Assembly: GCA_016937575.1 (NCBI GenBank)
Contig: JAFHKN010000002.1
Span: forward strand, 1,178,001-1,242,000
DNA length: 64,000 nt
DNA from: Roseomonas aeriglobus
GTDB taxonomy: Bacteria; Pseudomonadota; Alphaproteobacteria; Sphingomonadales; Sphingomonadaceae
Direction: 5' to 3'
How positions within the stretch are numbered: the stretch's first letter is position 1; each line of letters opens with the position of its first letter. A program made the translations under genes and the position numbers. The notes under the pieces are model-generated. The model searched no databases and was not told the origin of the DNA. It was given only the letters and a program-made list of their open reading frames with translations. Of the stretch, positions 18,113 to 26,594 are shown in pieces.

Positions 18113-18439
18113 TCAGAGCCCGCGCGTCCGCCGGCCGACCCATTTATGGCCCGGCAACAGGGCCGCAATCGCCGGCGCCATGCACGGCTGAATGTCGGCT
18201 TCCCTCTGGATCTTCGGCGCGCAGGCCAGCATCGCCTCGCAAACGCCCTTGTCGAGTGCCGGGTCGCCGCTCGCGCGCTTGACGATGCAGCGCATTTGCC
18301 CGGTCGCCTTGTCCTTGCGCATGATCGCGCGGAAGCGTTTTAGGCGTTGTGCGGCGATCGTAATCTCCTCAGGCGCCGGCTCCACGACGGTCGAGGTGGG
18401 GGCGGTCGATTGGGCGAGCAGCAGTGCGACGACGAACAT
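18113..18439 (-). CDS. Hypothetical small secreted protein (108 aa)
   Basis: Begins MFVVALLLAQSTAPTS, a short export signal. The mature region is basic, with four cysteines (MRCIV, GVCEAMLACAPK, QPCMAP) that could form two disulfides. No family recognised. It starts 2 nt after the PagL-like gene stop, so the two form an operon. Confidence 0.6.
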   Translation of the reverse strand: MFVVALLLAQSTAPTSTVVEPAPEEITIAAQRLKRFRAIMRKDKATGQMRCIVKRASGDPALDKGVCEAMLACAPKIQREADIQPCMAPAIAALLPGHKWVGRRTRGL

Positions 18440-18441
18440 CG

Positions 18442-19092
18442 TTATTTCCGCCCCAGCGCGTGGATCACGCGGACGCCCAGATGGTCGATGCCCGGATTGA
18501 CCTCGTTGAAGATCCGTCGGTGGCTATGGTGTTCCCACGACACCTCGGCGGCCCAGCGCGGGCTCAACCGGACGCCGATCGACGCGTTGGGGTTGAACAG
18601 GACCCGCGAACCGAAGCCGACCCGCGTCGTCGCGATGTCGTAGCGTCGCATGGCCTCCGCATTCGAAATGCCGGGTGCGAACGGGTCGGGCAGGAAGCGA
18701 TAGCCATCATGGATCGTCACGCCGATGCCGATCTGGCCGTAGAGCCGGTCCTTCAGGACATGCTGCCGCCATTCCGCGCCGATGCTGGCGAAGCTGGTCC
18801 GTCCGGCCGTGCTGATCTGCGCCTTCGCCGTCAATCGCGGCTTGAGCAGAAACGAGAGCGGCGCCGTGCGGTAAAGCAGCTGGAGGTCGACCGTCCCATC
18901 CTCGCCGCTGTCGAGATAGAAGACACCCGGCGGCGGGGCATCGATAGTGAGCTCGGCGCCGATCGGATGGAAGTTCGCGCCGTGCCGATATACGCCGAGG
19001 CCGACTTCCGCAGAAGGACCCAAGTCCTGCGCGAGGGCTGGCATCGAGACGAGCGCCATCGTGGCGCCAAGCGCGCGTTTGAACCCCATCAT
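18442..19092 (-). CDS. PagL-like lipid A 3-O-deacylase (acyloxyacyl hydrolase family)
   Basis: The 216-aa protein has a signal peptide (GATMALVSMPALAQ) and alternating beta-strand sequence of a small outer-membrane barrel. The C-terminal EVSWEHHSHRRIFNEVNPGID segment resembles the PagL active site, in which His and Ser sit as HxS followed by a Glu. PagL removes a 3-O-linked acyl chain from lipid A. The similarity is by motif only; the region is diverged from the classic HxSN form, so function is provisional. An in-frame longer start (19203) lacks a conserved sequence. Confidence 0.65.
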   Translation of the reverse strand: MMGFKRALGATMALVSMPALAQDLGPSAEVGLGVYRHGANFHPIGAELTIDAPPPGVFYLDSGEDGTVDLQLLYRTAPLSFLLKPRLTAKAQISTAGRTSFASIGAEWRQHVLKDRLYGQIGIGVTIHDGYRFLPDPFAPGISNAEAMRRYDIATTRVGFGSRVLFNPNASIGVRLSPRWAAEVSWEHHSHRRIFNEVNPGIDHLGVRVIHALGRK

Positions 19093-19172
19093 CTCGGCAA
19101 TCTCCCACCCGGCTGTCATCGCCAGCGGATTTGATGTAAATTGGCAACGAATTGCTGTCAAACAGAAAGAAT

Positions 19173-19799
19173 ATGATGTCCGCCGCATATTATCTGCCAG
19201 CACGCAAAGCCCGTTTATGTCGGATCGCGGGGGGTATCTTCATTCTGTTCGCCGTATCGAACCTGCTGACGCTCGGGCTGTGGCTGATCGGCCCTGCGCC
19301 CCACACCTACTGCGTGCCCGTGACATGCTGGATACAGTCGGAGCCGCTGACGCTGCTCGACGAAAACGACCGGACGATCTTGGCCGCTACACCCGGTCGC
19401 GCGCAGGCGTTTGCGGCGTATGTCGCGCAGCCCAAGGTGCGGGTCGGGATCATGGCGATCCGCGCGATCAAGGCGTTGCCGTTCTCGCTGATGGTCATGG
19501 GGATCGGCATCGCGCTGCTGCGCCTGGGCGGGCGCTCGGGAGACCCGCTCGCACGGGCATTGCCATGGATGCGTCGGGCATCGATCGCGGCGATCGCATG
19601 GGCGCTGGCCAAGGTCGTCGTCGATAGCCTGACGGCAACCGTCCTGTCCGCCGGACTGCCGGAAGGCTTTACCTATTATTTCGCGTCGGAGTGGAATGAG
19701 GTCGGGACGGCCTTGATGCTGGCGCTTGCGGCCTATGCAATGGCCTGGGCGATGGAAGCCGGCGTCACGGCGCAGCGCGACCTGGACGAATTCGTCTGA
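19173..19799 (+). CDS. DUF2975-type membrane protein
   Basis: About 208 aa with four predicted membrane helices: GGIFILFAVSNLLTLGLWLI, LPFSLMVMGIGIALLRL, ASIAAIAWALAKVVVDSL and VGTALMLALAAYAMAWAM. A periplasmic loop with two cysteines (YCVPVTCW) sits between the first two. This pattern plus an immediately following small HTH gene matches the DUF2975/HTH pair. ATG 19173 is chosen; a TTG at 19152 is an alternative. Its stop overlaps the next start (TGATG). Confidence 0.7.
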   Translation: MMSAAYYLPARKARLCRIAGGIFILFAVSNLLTLGLWLIGPAPHTYCVPVTCWIQSEPLTLLDENDRTILAATPGRAQAFAAYVAQPKVRVGIMAIRAIKALPFSLMVMGIGIALLRLGGRSGDPLARALPWMRRASIAAIAWALAKVVVDSLTATVLSAGLPEGFTYYFASEWNEVGTALMLALAAYAMAWAMEAGVTAQRDLDEFV

Positions 19800-20029
19800 T
19801 GCCGGTCATCGTCAATCTCGACGTGATGCTGGCCCAGCGCAAAGTCCGCTCGAAGGAGTTGGCCGAGGCGATCGGCATCACCGAATCGAACCTGTCGCTG
19901 CTGAAGTCGGGGAAGGTAAAGGGCGTGCGCTTCGGCACGCTCGCTGCGATCTGCCGCTATCTCGACTGCAAACCCGGCGATATCCTGGATTACGTTAGAT
20001 CCGACGACGATCTCGCGGGCGACGAATAG
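19799..20029 (+). CDS. Small XRE-family (YozG-like) helix-turn-helix regulator
   Basis: A 76-aa protein consisting of a single HTH: ELAEAIGITESNLSLLKSGK is the recognition region, followed by RFGTLAAICRYLDCKPGDIL. This is the Cro/XRE fold. It is translationally coupled (TGATG) to the membrane protein gene before it, suggesting that the pair acts together, with the HTH probably autoregulating. Confidence 0.85.
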   Translation: MPVIVNLDVMLAQRKVRSKELAEAIGITESNLSLLKSGKVKGVRFGTLAAICRYLDCKPGDILDYVRSDDDLAGDE

Positions 20030-20154
20030 GGAAGCGGGCGCGATGGCCCCGGCCTTCGCCGAGGCCGGCGACGTTTCGGGTCGACGATCGATGCGTCACA
20101 CTGCGCGTTCCTAGGTGACGGGCGTCGCATTCTCGCCTAGAGGCTCCAGCGATC

Positions 20155-20880
20155 GTGCCCAGCATCCACGCCCTCGCCAATCCTGCCCGCTTCCTGAAGA
20201 TCGCGCGTCCGCTGACGCCGGTGCTGTTCTGGCTGGGCATCGTGGCGATCGTGGTGGGCGCCTGGGCGGGGCTGACCCAGACGCCGCCCGACTATCTGCA
20301 GGGCGAGAGCGTCCGTATCCTCTACATCCATGTCCCGACCGCCTGGCTCGGTACCGGCGGCTGGACCGGCATCGCCGTGTCGAGCATCGTCTATCTCGTC
20401 TGGCGGCATCCGCTGGCGAACATCGCCGCGCGCGCGATCGCGGTTCCCGGTGCGCTGTTCGCGGCGCTGTGCCTGGCGACCGGTTCCATCTGGGGGCGGC
20501 CGACCTGGGGGACATGGTGGCAGTGGGATGGGCGGCTGACGTCGATGCTGCTGCTGTTCTTCGTCTACCTCGCGTACCTCGCCCTCGCGCGCGCGGATGC
20601 CGATCGCGGCGGGGACGGGCGAATACCGGCGCTGTTCGGGATCGCCGGCACCGTGTTGCTGCCGATCATCCGCTATTCGGTGGTCTGGTGGAACACGCTG
20701 CACCAGGGGCCCAGCATCACTGTGTCGGGGTCGACGATCTCGAACGAACTGCTGTGGCCGCTCGCATTGACCGTGCCGGGCTTCACGCTGTTCTTCGGGG
20801 CGATCGTGTTGATGCGGATGCGGGCGATGCTGGCCAAGGGCCGCGTTGAGGCGCGGATGCGGCGGATGGCGGCGACATGA
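20155..20880 (+). CDS. ccmC: Haem exporter/chaperone CcmC
   Basis: A 241-aa six-helix membrane protein with the tryptophan-rich haem-handling motif WGRPTWGTWWQWDGRL and flanking histidines (YIHVPTAW, WWNTLHQG). CcmC loads haem onto CcmE in the periplasm. The start is GTG at 20155; no better ATG lies nearby. It opens the ccm operon. ccmA and ccmB, the ABC partners, are not next to it. Confidence 0.93.
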   Translation: MPSIHALANPARFLKIARPLTPVLFWLGIVAIVVGAWAGLTQTPPDYLQGESVRILYIHVPTAWLGTGGWTGIAVSSIVYLVWRHPLANIAARAIAVPGALFAALCLATGSIWGRPTWGTWWQWDGRLTSMLLLFFVYLAYLALARADADRGGDGRIPALFGIAGTVLLPIIRYSVVWWNTLHQGPSITVSGSTISNELLWPLALTVPGFTLFFGAIVLMRMRAMLAKGRVEARMRRMAAT

Positions 20881-21005
20881 CCGCGTGGCCATTCATCATC
20901 GCCGCCTACGGCCTGACCGGCGCCGCCAGCGCGGGTGTCGCGCTGTGGTCGTTTCGTGCCATGCGCCGGGCGGAATCCGATGCCGAGAAGCTGACGCGGC
21001 GATGA
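20877..21005 (+). CDS. ccmD: Haem exporter small subunit CcmD
   Basis: A 42-aa membrane protein: MTAWPFIIAAYGLTGAASAG, one helix, then basic RAMRR and KLTRR. Size, topology and position between ccmC and ccmE identify it. CcmD helps release holo-CcmE from CcmABC. It overlaps ccmC by ATGA and ccmE by ATGA. Confidence 0.85.
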   Translation: MTAWPFIIAAYGLTGAASAGVALWSFRAMRRAESDAEKLTRR

Positions 21006-21436
21006 AGGCGAAGCATCAGCGTCTCACGCTTGTCCTGCTCGCGGTCGCGGCGGTCGTCGGAGCGGCCCTTCTCGCCATGTCGGCGCTCAAGGACCAGGCG
21101 GCGTTCTTCTACGCCCCAGCGGATCTGCGCGCGGCAAACGTCGCGGCGGGCACGCCGATCCGGCTGGGTGGAATGGTGCAGACGGGCAGCGTCAGGAAGC
21201 TGCCCGACGGCGTGACGACGGCGTTCGTCGTCACCGACAATCGCGATACCGTGCCGGTCACCTATCGCGGCATCCTGCCGGACCTGTTCCGCGAAGGATC
21301 GGGTGTCGTAGCGGAGGGACGGGTGAGCGCGGACGGCGGCTTCGTTGCCGACACGATCCTCGCCAAACACGACGAGCGCTACATGCCGCCGCAGGTGGCG
21401 GGCGCGATGCATAAGACCGAGACGTTGGAGAAGTGA
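21002..21436 (+). CDS. ccmE: Haem chaperone CcmE
   Basis: A 144-aa protein with an N-terminal membrane anchor (LVLLAVAAVVGAALLAM) and the OB-fold haem chaperone domain, including RLGGMVQTGSV and VTYRGILPDLFREG. The covalent haem-binding His and the Tyr of the HxxxY motif are seen in AKHDERYMP. It receives haem from CcmC and passes it to CcmF. Starts at ATG 21002 within the ccmD stop. Confidence 0.95.
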   Translation: MKAKHQRLTLVLLAVAAVVGAALLAMSALKDQAAFFYAPADLRAANVAAGTPIRLGGMVQTGSVRKLPDGVTTAFVVTDNRDTVPVTYRGILPDLFREGSGVVAEGRVSADGGFVADTILAKHDERYMPPQVAGAMHKTETLEK

Positions 21437-21462
21437 TGGGTTTTCCAACCTCTCCATCGTCA

Positions 21463-21547
21463 TCCCCGCGAAGGCGGGGATCAATAGGCGCCGAATGCCG
21501 TGAGTCTCGCGAGAGCCGGCCAGAATCTATCCCCGCCTGCGCGGGGA
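21463..21547. repeat. Paired palindromic repeat inserted between ccmE and ccmF
   Basis: Two related hairpins, TCCCCGC-GAAG-GCGGGGA and TCCCCGC-CTGC-GCGGGGA (about 21463-21479 and 21530-21547), flank a TCTCGCGAGA palindrome. The arms match repeats elsewhere in the window. It separates ccmE and ccmF by 127 nt in an otherwise overlapping operon. Confidence 0.65.
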
Positions 21548-21563
21548 CGACGTGGGTGTGTGC

Positions 21564-23486
21564 ATGACTGCCGAGGCCGGCCTCGCCGCGCTGTGGCTCG
21601 CCGCGGCGCTGTCGCTCCTCCAGCTCGCGATGGCCGCCATCGGCCTGCGGACGGCCCGCGAGGACGTGTCCGCCGCCGTTCGCCCGGTTGCGATCGTCGG
21701 GGGCGTCCTGAGCGCGATCGCCTTCGTTCTGCTGATCGCGCTGTTCGTTCAATCGGACATGAGCGTGAAGCTGGTCGCGGAGAACAGCCATTCGGATAAG
21801 CCGCTGATCTACAAGATCGCCGGTGCGTGGGGGAACCACGAAGGATCGATGCTGCTGTGGGTCACCGTGCTCGGGCTGGCCGGCGCGGCGATCGCGATTT
21901 TCGAACGACGTCTGCCTGCCAATACGCTGACAGCGACGCTGGGCGGACAGGCGACGATCGCGCTGGGTTTCTTCGCCTTCCTGCTGTTTGCGTCCAACCC
22001 CTTCGCGCGGCTCGACATCGCGCCGCCGAACGGCATGGGGCTCAATCCGCTGCTTCAGGACCCCGGTCTCGCCTTCCACCCGCCGACGCTGTATTTCGGC
22101 TATGTCGGCTTGTCGGTCGCGTTCAGCTTCGCGATCGGCGCGCTCGTTACCCGTGATGTCGGTCCGACCTTTGCCCGCGCGATGCGGCCGTGGGTGCTGG
22201 CGGCCTGGATTTTCCTGACGATCGGCATCACCGCGGGGTCGTACTGGGCCTATTATGAACTCGGCTGGGGCGGCTGGTGGTTCTGGGATCCGGTCGAGAA
22301 TGCTTCGCTGATGCCGTGGCTGGCGGCGACGGCGCTGCTCCATTCGGTGACGGTACTGGCGACGCGCGACGGCCTGCGCGCCTGGACGATCATGCTGGCG
22401 GTCGTGGCCTTCAGCATGTCGATGATCGGGACGTTCCTGGTGCGCTCCGGTATCCTGACGAGCGTCCATGCCTTCGCCGTCGATCCGACGCGGGGAAGCT
22501 TCATCCTGGCGCTGCTGGCCATCTACATCGGCGGCGCGCTGGCGCTGTTCGCGCTGCGAATCGGAACGGTGCGCGCGGGCACGACGTTCGAGCCGCTCAG
22601 CCGCGAAGGCGCGCTGGTCGCGAACAATCTGCTGCTGACGGTCATTCTGGGCGTCGTGCTGATCGGCACGCTCTACCCGATCGTCGCCGCATCGCTCGGC
22701 ACCCAGCTGTCGGTCGGTCCGCCTTTCTTCAATGCCGCCGCCGGCCCGATCGCGCTGCTGCTGGTCGTCGTGCTTGCCGCCGGACCGCTGCTGCGCTGGC
22801 GCAAGGACGGGTGGGGGGCACTGATCGAGCGGCTGACGTGGCCGATCGGCGCGACCGCGCTCGCGCTGTCGCTGTTCGCGCTGTTCGCGCCGTGGAAGGG
22901 CCTGTTGACGCTGCTCGGCCTGGGACTGGCGATCGGGCTCGCGGTCGCCAGTGTCGCACCTTTGTGGAAACGGAACCTGCGTCGCACGCCGCTGTTCACC
23001 TGGGGCATGGTCGTGTCGCATCTGGGCGTCGCGGTCGCGCTGTTCGGGATGGCGGCGGATAGCGCCTTCACCAGGGAAGCCCTGGTCGCCGCGCGGCCCG
23101 ATCAAGTGACGCAGGTCGGCCCGTTCGAGGTTCGGTTCGTTGGCGTCAAACCGGCGATCGGCCCCAACTGGTCGGCGATCGAGGCCCGGCTGGAGGTTAC
23201 CCGCGGCGAAGGGACGACGCAGGTCATGCGTCCGCAGCAGCGCTTCTTCGCCAATCCGGCAACGACGACCAACGAAGCGGCGATCTCGACGCGGATCGAC
23301 GGCCAGCTCTACACCGTGCTCGGCCAGCCCGACGGGGCGGGGCGGTGGCAGCTGCGGCTGTGGTGGAAGCCCTTCGTGACGTTCATCTGGTTCGGCGGCG
23401 CGTTGATTGCGCTCGGTGGGGCGCTGTCGCTCCTCGGCCGCGTTCGTCGCGAACGCCGCACCGATGCGCGGGAGATGTGGGCGTGA
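21564..23486 (+). CDS. ccmF: Haem lyase subunit CcmF
   Basis: A 640-aa, multi-helix membrane protein with the WWD motif WGGWWFWDPVENAS and the companion NPLLQDPGLAFHPPTLYFG block, which carry the haem-binding His residues. CcmF with CcmH attaches haem to CxxCH sites of apocytochrome c in the periplasm. ATG 21564 is preferred; a GTG at 21552 is in frame. Stop overlaps the next start (GTGA). Confidence 0.95.
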   Translation: MTAEAGLAALWLAAALSLLQLAMAAIGLRTAREDVSAAVRPVAIVGGVLSAIAFVLLIALFVQSDMSVKLVAENSHSDKPLIYKIAGAWGNHEGSMLLWVTVLGLAGAAIAIFERRLPANTLTATLGGQATIALGFFAFLLFASNPFARLDIAPPNGMGLNPLLQDPGLAFHPPTLYFGYVGLSVAFSFAIGALVTRDVGPTFARAMRPWVLAAWIFLTIGITAGSYWAYYELGWGGWWFWDPVENASLMPWLAATALLHSVTVLATRDGLRAWTIMLAVVAFSMSMIGTFLVRSGILTSVHAFAVDPTRGSFILALLAIYIGGALALFALRIGTVRAGTTFEPLSREGALVANNLLLTVILGVVLIGTLYPIVAASLGTQLSVGPPFFNAAAGPIALLLVVVLAAGPLLRWRKDGWGALIERLTWPIGATALALSLFALFAPWKGLLTLLGLGLAIGLAVASVAPLWKRNLRRTPLFTWGMVVSHLGVAVALFGMAADSAFTREALVAARPDQVTQVGPFEVRFVGVKPAIGPNWSAIEARLEVTRGEGTTQVMRPQQRFFANPATTTNEAAISTRIDGQLYTVLGQPDGAGRWQLRLWWKPFVTFIWFGGALIALGGALSLLGRVRRERRTDAREMWA

Positions 23487-24010
23487 AGCGCTGGCTGATC
23501 TGGCTGCCGTTCATCGTCTTCGCCGGCCTGCTCTGGTTGGTCGCGAGTGAATTATTGTCGCCGAGCGAGCGGCTGGTGCGCTCGAAGCTGGTCGACAAAC
23601 CGGTGCCGGCCTTCGCGCTGGATGGTATCGTCGCCGACAAGCCCGGTCTGTCGTCGGCGGACTTCGGCAAGGGGGAGCCGCGGCTGCTCAACGTCTTCGC
23701 CAGCTGGTGCGTGCCCTGTATCGCGGAGGCGCCGCAATTGCTGGCGCTGAAGCGCGCGGGCGTTCGCATCGATGCGATCGCAATCCGCGATCGGCCGGAT
23801 GCGGTGCAACGGTTCCTCGCGCGCAACGGCGACCCCTATGCGACGATCGGCGACGATCGCACGAGCCGCGTCCAGCTCGCGCTCGGCTCGTCGGGGGTGC
23901 CCGAAACCTTCCTGATCGACGGTCGCGGACGGATCGTGCGCCAGCATATCGGCGACATTCGCGCGGACGAGGTCGCGGATCTGATCGCGGCGGTGAGGGC
24001 GGCACGATGA
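23483..24010 (+). CDS. ccmG: Thiol:disulfide oxidoreductase CcmG/DsbE
   Basis: A 175-aa membrane-anchored thioredoxin-fold protein: signal anchor WLIWLPFIVFAGLLWLVAS, LLNVFASWCVPCIAEAP with the WCVPC redox site, and the cis-proline segment SGVPETFLIDG. It keeps the apocytochrome CxxCH thiols reduced. GTG start at 23483 overlaps the ccmF stop. Confidence 0.94.
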   Translation: MKRWLIWLPFIVFAGLLWLVASELLSPSERLVRSKLVDKPVPAFALDGIVADKPGLSSADFGKGEPRLLNVFASWCVPCIAEAPQLLALKRAGVRIDAIAIRDRPDAVQRFLARNGDPYATIGDDRTSRVQLALGSSGVPETFLIDGRGRIVRQHIGDIRADEVADLIAAVRAAR

Positions 24011-24402
24011 AGCGGAGCCTCCTACCGGCGCTCGCCTTTGCGCTCGTCGCTGCGGCGCCGCCGGCGGCACGCTGGTCGAACACCCAGCTGCCCGACGCCG
24101 CACAGGAAGCGAAGGCCAAGGCGTTGATGGAGACGCTGCGGTGCCTGGTTTGTCAGGGCCAGTCGATTGCCGACAGCGACGCAGACATGGCGGCCGACAT
24201 GCGCGCGCTGGTTCGCGAACGCATCCAACGGGGCGAGCAGCCGGGCCAGATCCGTGCGTGGCTGATCGAACGCTACGGCGATTACGTCACCTATGATCCG
24301 CCCTTCTCGGCGGTGACCGCACCACTGTGGCTGGCACCGATCCTGTTGCTGGTGCTGGGCGTCGTGATTGCGCGACTGTCCTTTCGCGGACGCCGCCGCT
24401 GA
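24007..24402 (+). CDS. ccmH: Cytochrome c maturation protein CcmH (CycL type)
   Basis: A 131-aa protein with a signal peptide, the redox motif LRCLVCQGQSIADSDA near residue 45, MRALVRERI, and ERYGDYVTYDPP followed by a C-terminal membrane helix. CcmH passes electrons in the CcmG-apocytochrome pathway and partners CcmF. Overlaps ccmG (ATGA) and the next gene (TGATG). Confidence 0.95.
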   Translation: MKRSLLPALAFALVAAAPPAARWSNTQLPDAAQEAKAKALMETLRCLVCQGQSIADSDADMAADMRALVRERIQRGEQPGQIRAWLIERYGDYVTYDPPFSAVTAPLWLAPILLLVLGVVIARLSFRGRRR

Positions 24403-25040
24403 TGGGCTGGCTCGCGCTCTTTGGCCTGATGGCGCTCGCCTTCGTCGCTCTCCTGCGGCTGGGCGTCTCCCGATCGCTGGCGTCGTTCCTGGGGGCGGCG
24501 CTGATGCTGGGCGCGGCCGGCTATGCGCTCCAGGGGCGGCCGGGGCTGGCAGGGGCGCCGGTCGCTACGCGCGCGCGCGGCGTGACGATCGACCCGGCGG
24601 TCAACGAGCTGCGGCTCGACATGTTCGGCCGCTATACGCAGGCCGCGCCCTATTTCGCGGCCGGCACGGCGTTTCAACGGATGGGCGACCAGCGGACCGC
24701 GGTGAATTTCTATCTGGGCGGCGTCAACGCCCGGCCGGACGATGCCGGGCTGTGGACGGCGCTGGGCGATGCCTATGCGCTGCATGATGGCGACACGGTG
24801 TCGCCGCCGGCGCGACTGGCGTTCGACCGGGCGATCAAACTGGCCCCGGACCATCCCGGTCCGCCATTCTTCCTGGGGCTGGCCTATGTCCGCGCCGGTC
24901 AGTTCCGTGCCGGCGCGCGCTGGTGGCGGCGGGCCTATGCGCTGGCGCCCAAGGGGATGGAGTACCGTGCCGAGATCGGCAAGCGGCTGGCGCTGCTCGA
25001 GATGTTCCTGGCAAGCCCGGCGGGCCAGGACGCGCCCTAA
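24402..25040 (+). CDS. ccmI: CcmI-like TPR protein, short form
   Basis: A 212-aa protein: two N-terminal membrane helices (GWLALFGLMALAFVALL and FLGAALMLGAAGYAL), then TPR-type repeats (FAAGTAFQRMGDQRTAVNFYLGG and ALGDAYALHDG, then FFLGLAYVRAGQFRAGARW). CcmI binds the apocytochrome C-terminus for haem ligation. It is shorter than the classical CcmI, with fewer TPRs. The position after ccmH supports the call. It ends the operon, facing trpE. Confidence 0.75.
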   Translation: MGWLALFGLMALAFVALLRLGVSRSLASFLGAALMLGAAGYALQGRPGLAGAPVATRARGVTIDPAVNELRLDMFGRYTQAAPYFAAGTAFQRMGDQRTAVNFYLGGVNARPDDAGLWTALGDAYALHDGDTVSPPARLAFDRAIKLAPDHPGPPFFLGLAYVRAGQFRAGARWWRRAYALAPKGMEYRAEIGKRLALLEMFLASPAGQDAP

Positions 25041-25103
25041 GGCGGAACCGGTCGGGCGGGTCCGCTGCCTTGGCGCGCGAACGACGCCAGCTACGCCATC
25101 AGG

Positions 25104-26594
25104 CTACTGCCCGAACCCGGCCTCACCCGCCCGCGCCACCGCCTCCCGCGCGGCGGCGATCAGGGCGCCGGCCTTGGCCTCGCATTCGCGCTGCTCATAT
25201 TCGGGGACGCTGTCGGCGACGATGCCGGCGCCGGCCTGAACGTGCATGACGCCGTCCTTCACCACCGCGGTGCGCAGCACGATGCAGCTGTCCATCGACC
25301 CGTCGGGCGAGAAATAGCCGACGCCGCCGGCATAGGCGCCACGCGCTTCGGGCTCCAGCTCGGCGATGATCTGGCACGCGCGGACCTTCGGCGCGCCGCT
25401 GACGGTGCCGGCGGGAAAGCCGGCGAACAGCGCGTCGAGCGCATCGGCATCCTCACGCACGCGGCCGACGACGTTCGAGACGATGTGCATGACGTGGCTG
25501 TAGAATTCGATTCCGTAGCTGTCGGTGACGCGGACCGTACCCGCCTGCGCGACACGGCCGACGTCGTTGCGACCGAGGTCGAGCAGCATGAGGTGCTCGG
25601 CGCGTTCCTTGGGGTCGGCGAGCAGCGAGGTGCGGTTCGCCTCGTCCTCCGCTGCGGTCTTGCCGCGCGGCCGGGTGCCGGCAATCGGGCGAATGGTGAC
25701 GTCGCCGTCGCGCACACGGACCAGGATTTCGGGGCTCGAACCCGTCAGCGCGAAGCCGGGCAGGTCGAGGTGGTAGAGGAAGGGTGAGGGGTTCACCCGC
25801 CGCAGTGACCGATAAAGTTCGATCGGCGGCAGCGTGAACGGCGTCGAGAAACGCTGAGCCAGCACGACCTGAAAGATGTCGCCGGCGACGATATAGTCCT
25901 TCGCTGCCGCCACCATCTCGGCGTAGCGACCGGGGGCGAGCGCGGGGGTCGGCTCGATCGCGACATGCGCTGCGCGGTGCGGCGGGGGCAGGGCGGCGGT
26001 GGCAAGGCGGGCGGCGGTCGCATCCAGCCGCGCCCCCGCGGCCTCGATCGACTGGCCCGGCCACACCGGCGCGACGAGGAACAGCGTGTCGGCCAGCCGG
26101 TCGAACACCAGCAGCACGGTCGGCCGTACGAAGATCATGTCCGGCAGGTCGAGCGGGCTGGGCGCGGCGCGCGGCAGGCGTTCGACAAGACCGATCGTCT
26201 CATAGCCGAAATAGCCGACCAGGCACGGCATCGCCCGCGGCAATGCGTCGGGCACGTCCATCCGGCACGATTCGACAAGCGCGCGCAGGGCGTCGAGCGT
26301 CGGGTTGCCGGCCGGGACAAAGGCATCGCGGTCGGTCAGCCAAGCCGCGTTGACCTCCGCGTAATTCCCGCGCGCGCGAAAGATCAGATCGGGGGCGAGG
26401 CCGATCAGGCTGTGCCGCCCGCGCACCGATCCCCCCTCGACCGATTCGAGCAGGAAGTCGCCGCGCCCCGGCTCGATCAGTTTCAGTGCGGCGGCGACCG
26501 GCGTTTCCGTATCCGCCACCTGACGCCGCCACAGCAGCGCGGGGCGGCCGGCCGCCAAGGCAGCGCGTGCCGCGTCCAGCCCCTCGGTCGTCAT
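25104..26594 (-). CDS. trpE: Anthranilate synthase component I
   Basis: A 496-aa chorismate-binding enzyme with the tryptophan feedback motif FLLESVEGG near residue 48. The conserved catalytic blocks are SPFLYHLDLPGFALTGSSPE, IAGTRPRGKT, RAEHLMLLDLGRND and PAGTVSGAPK. It converts chorismate with ammonia to anthranilate. TrpG is not adjacent here. The start overlaps the ppiD stop (TGATG), so it is coupled to the chaperone gene. Confidence 0.96.
   Translation of the reverse strand: MTTEGLDAARAALAAGRPALLWRRQVADTETPVAAALKLIEPGRGDFLLESVEGGSVRGRHSLIGLAPDLIFRARGNYAEVNAAWLTDRDAFVPAGNPTLDALRALVESCRMDVPDALPRAMPCLVGYFGYETIGLVERLPRAAPSPLDLPDMIFVRPTVLLVFDRLADTLFLVAPVWPGQSIEAAGARLDATAARLATAALPPPHRAAHVAIEPTPALAPGRYAEMVAAAKDYIVAGDIFQVVLAQRFSTPFTLPPIELYRSLRRVNPSPFLYHLDLPGFALTGSSPEILVRVRDGDVTIRPIAGTRPRGKTAAEDEANRTSLLADPKERAEHLMLLDLGRNDVGRVAQAGTVRVTDSYGIEFYSHVMHIVSNVVGRVREDADALDALFAGFPAGTVSGAPKVRACQIIAELEPEARGAYAGGVGYFSPDGSMDSCIVLRTAVVKDGVMHVQAGAGIVADSVPEYEQRECEAKAGALIAAAREAVARAGEAGFGQ

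Noticed and set aside
21258..23105. A 615-codon minus-strand frame opposite ccmE/ccmF
   Set aside because: CcmF on the plus strand is unmistakable; the antisense is mostly Arg/Gln/Asp from codon bias.
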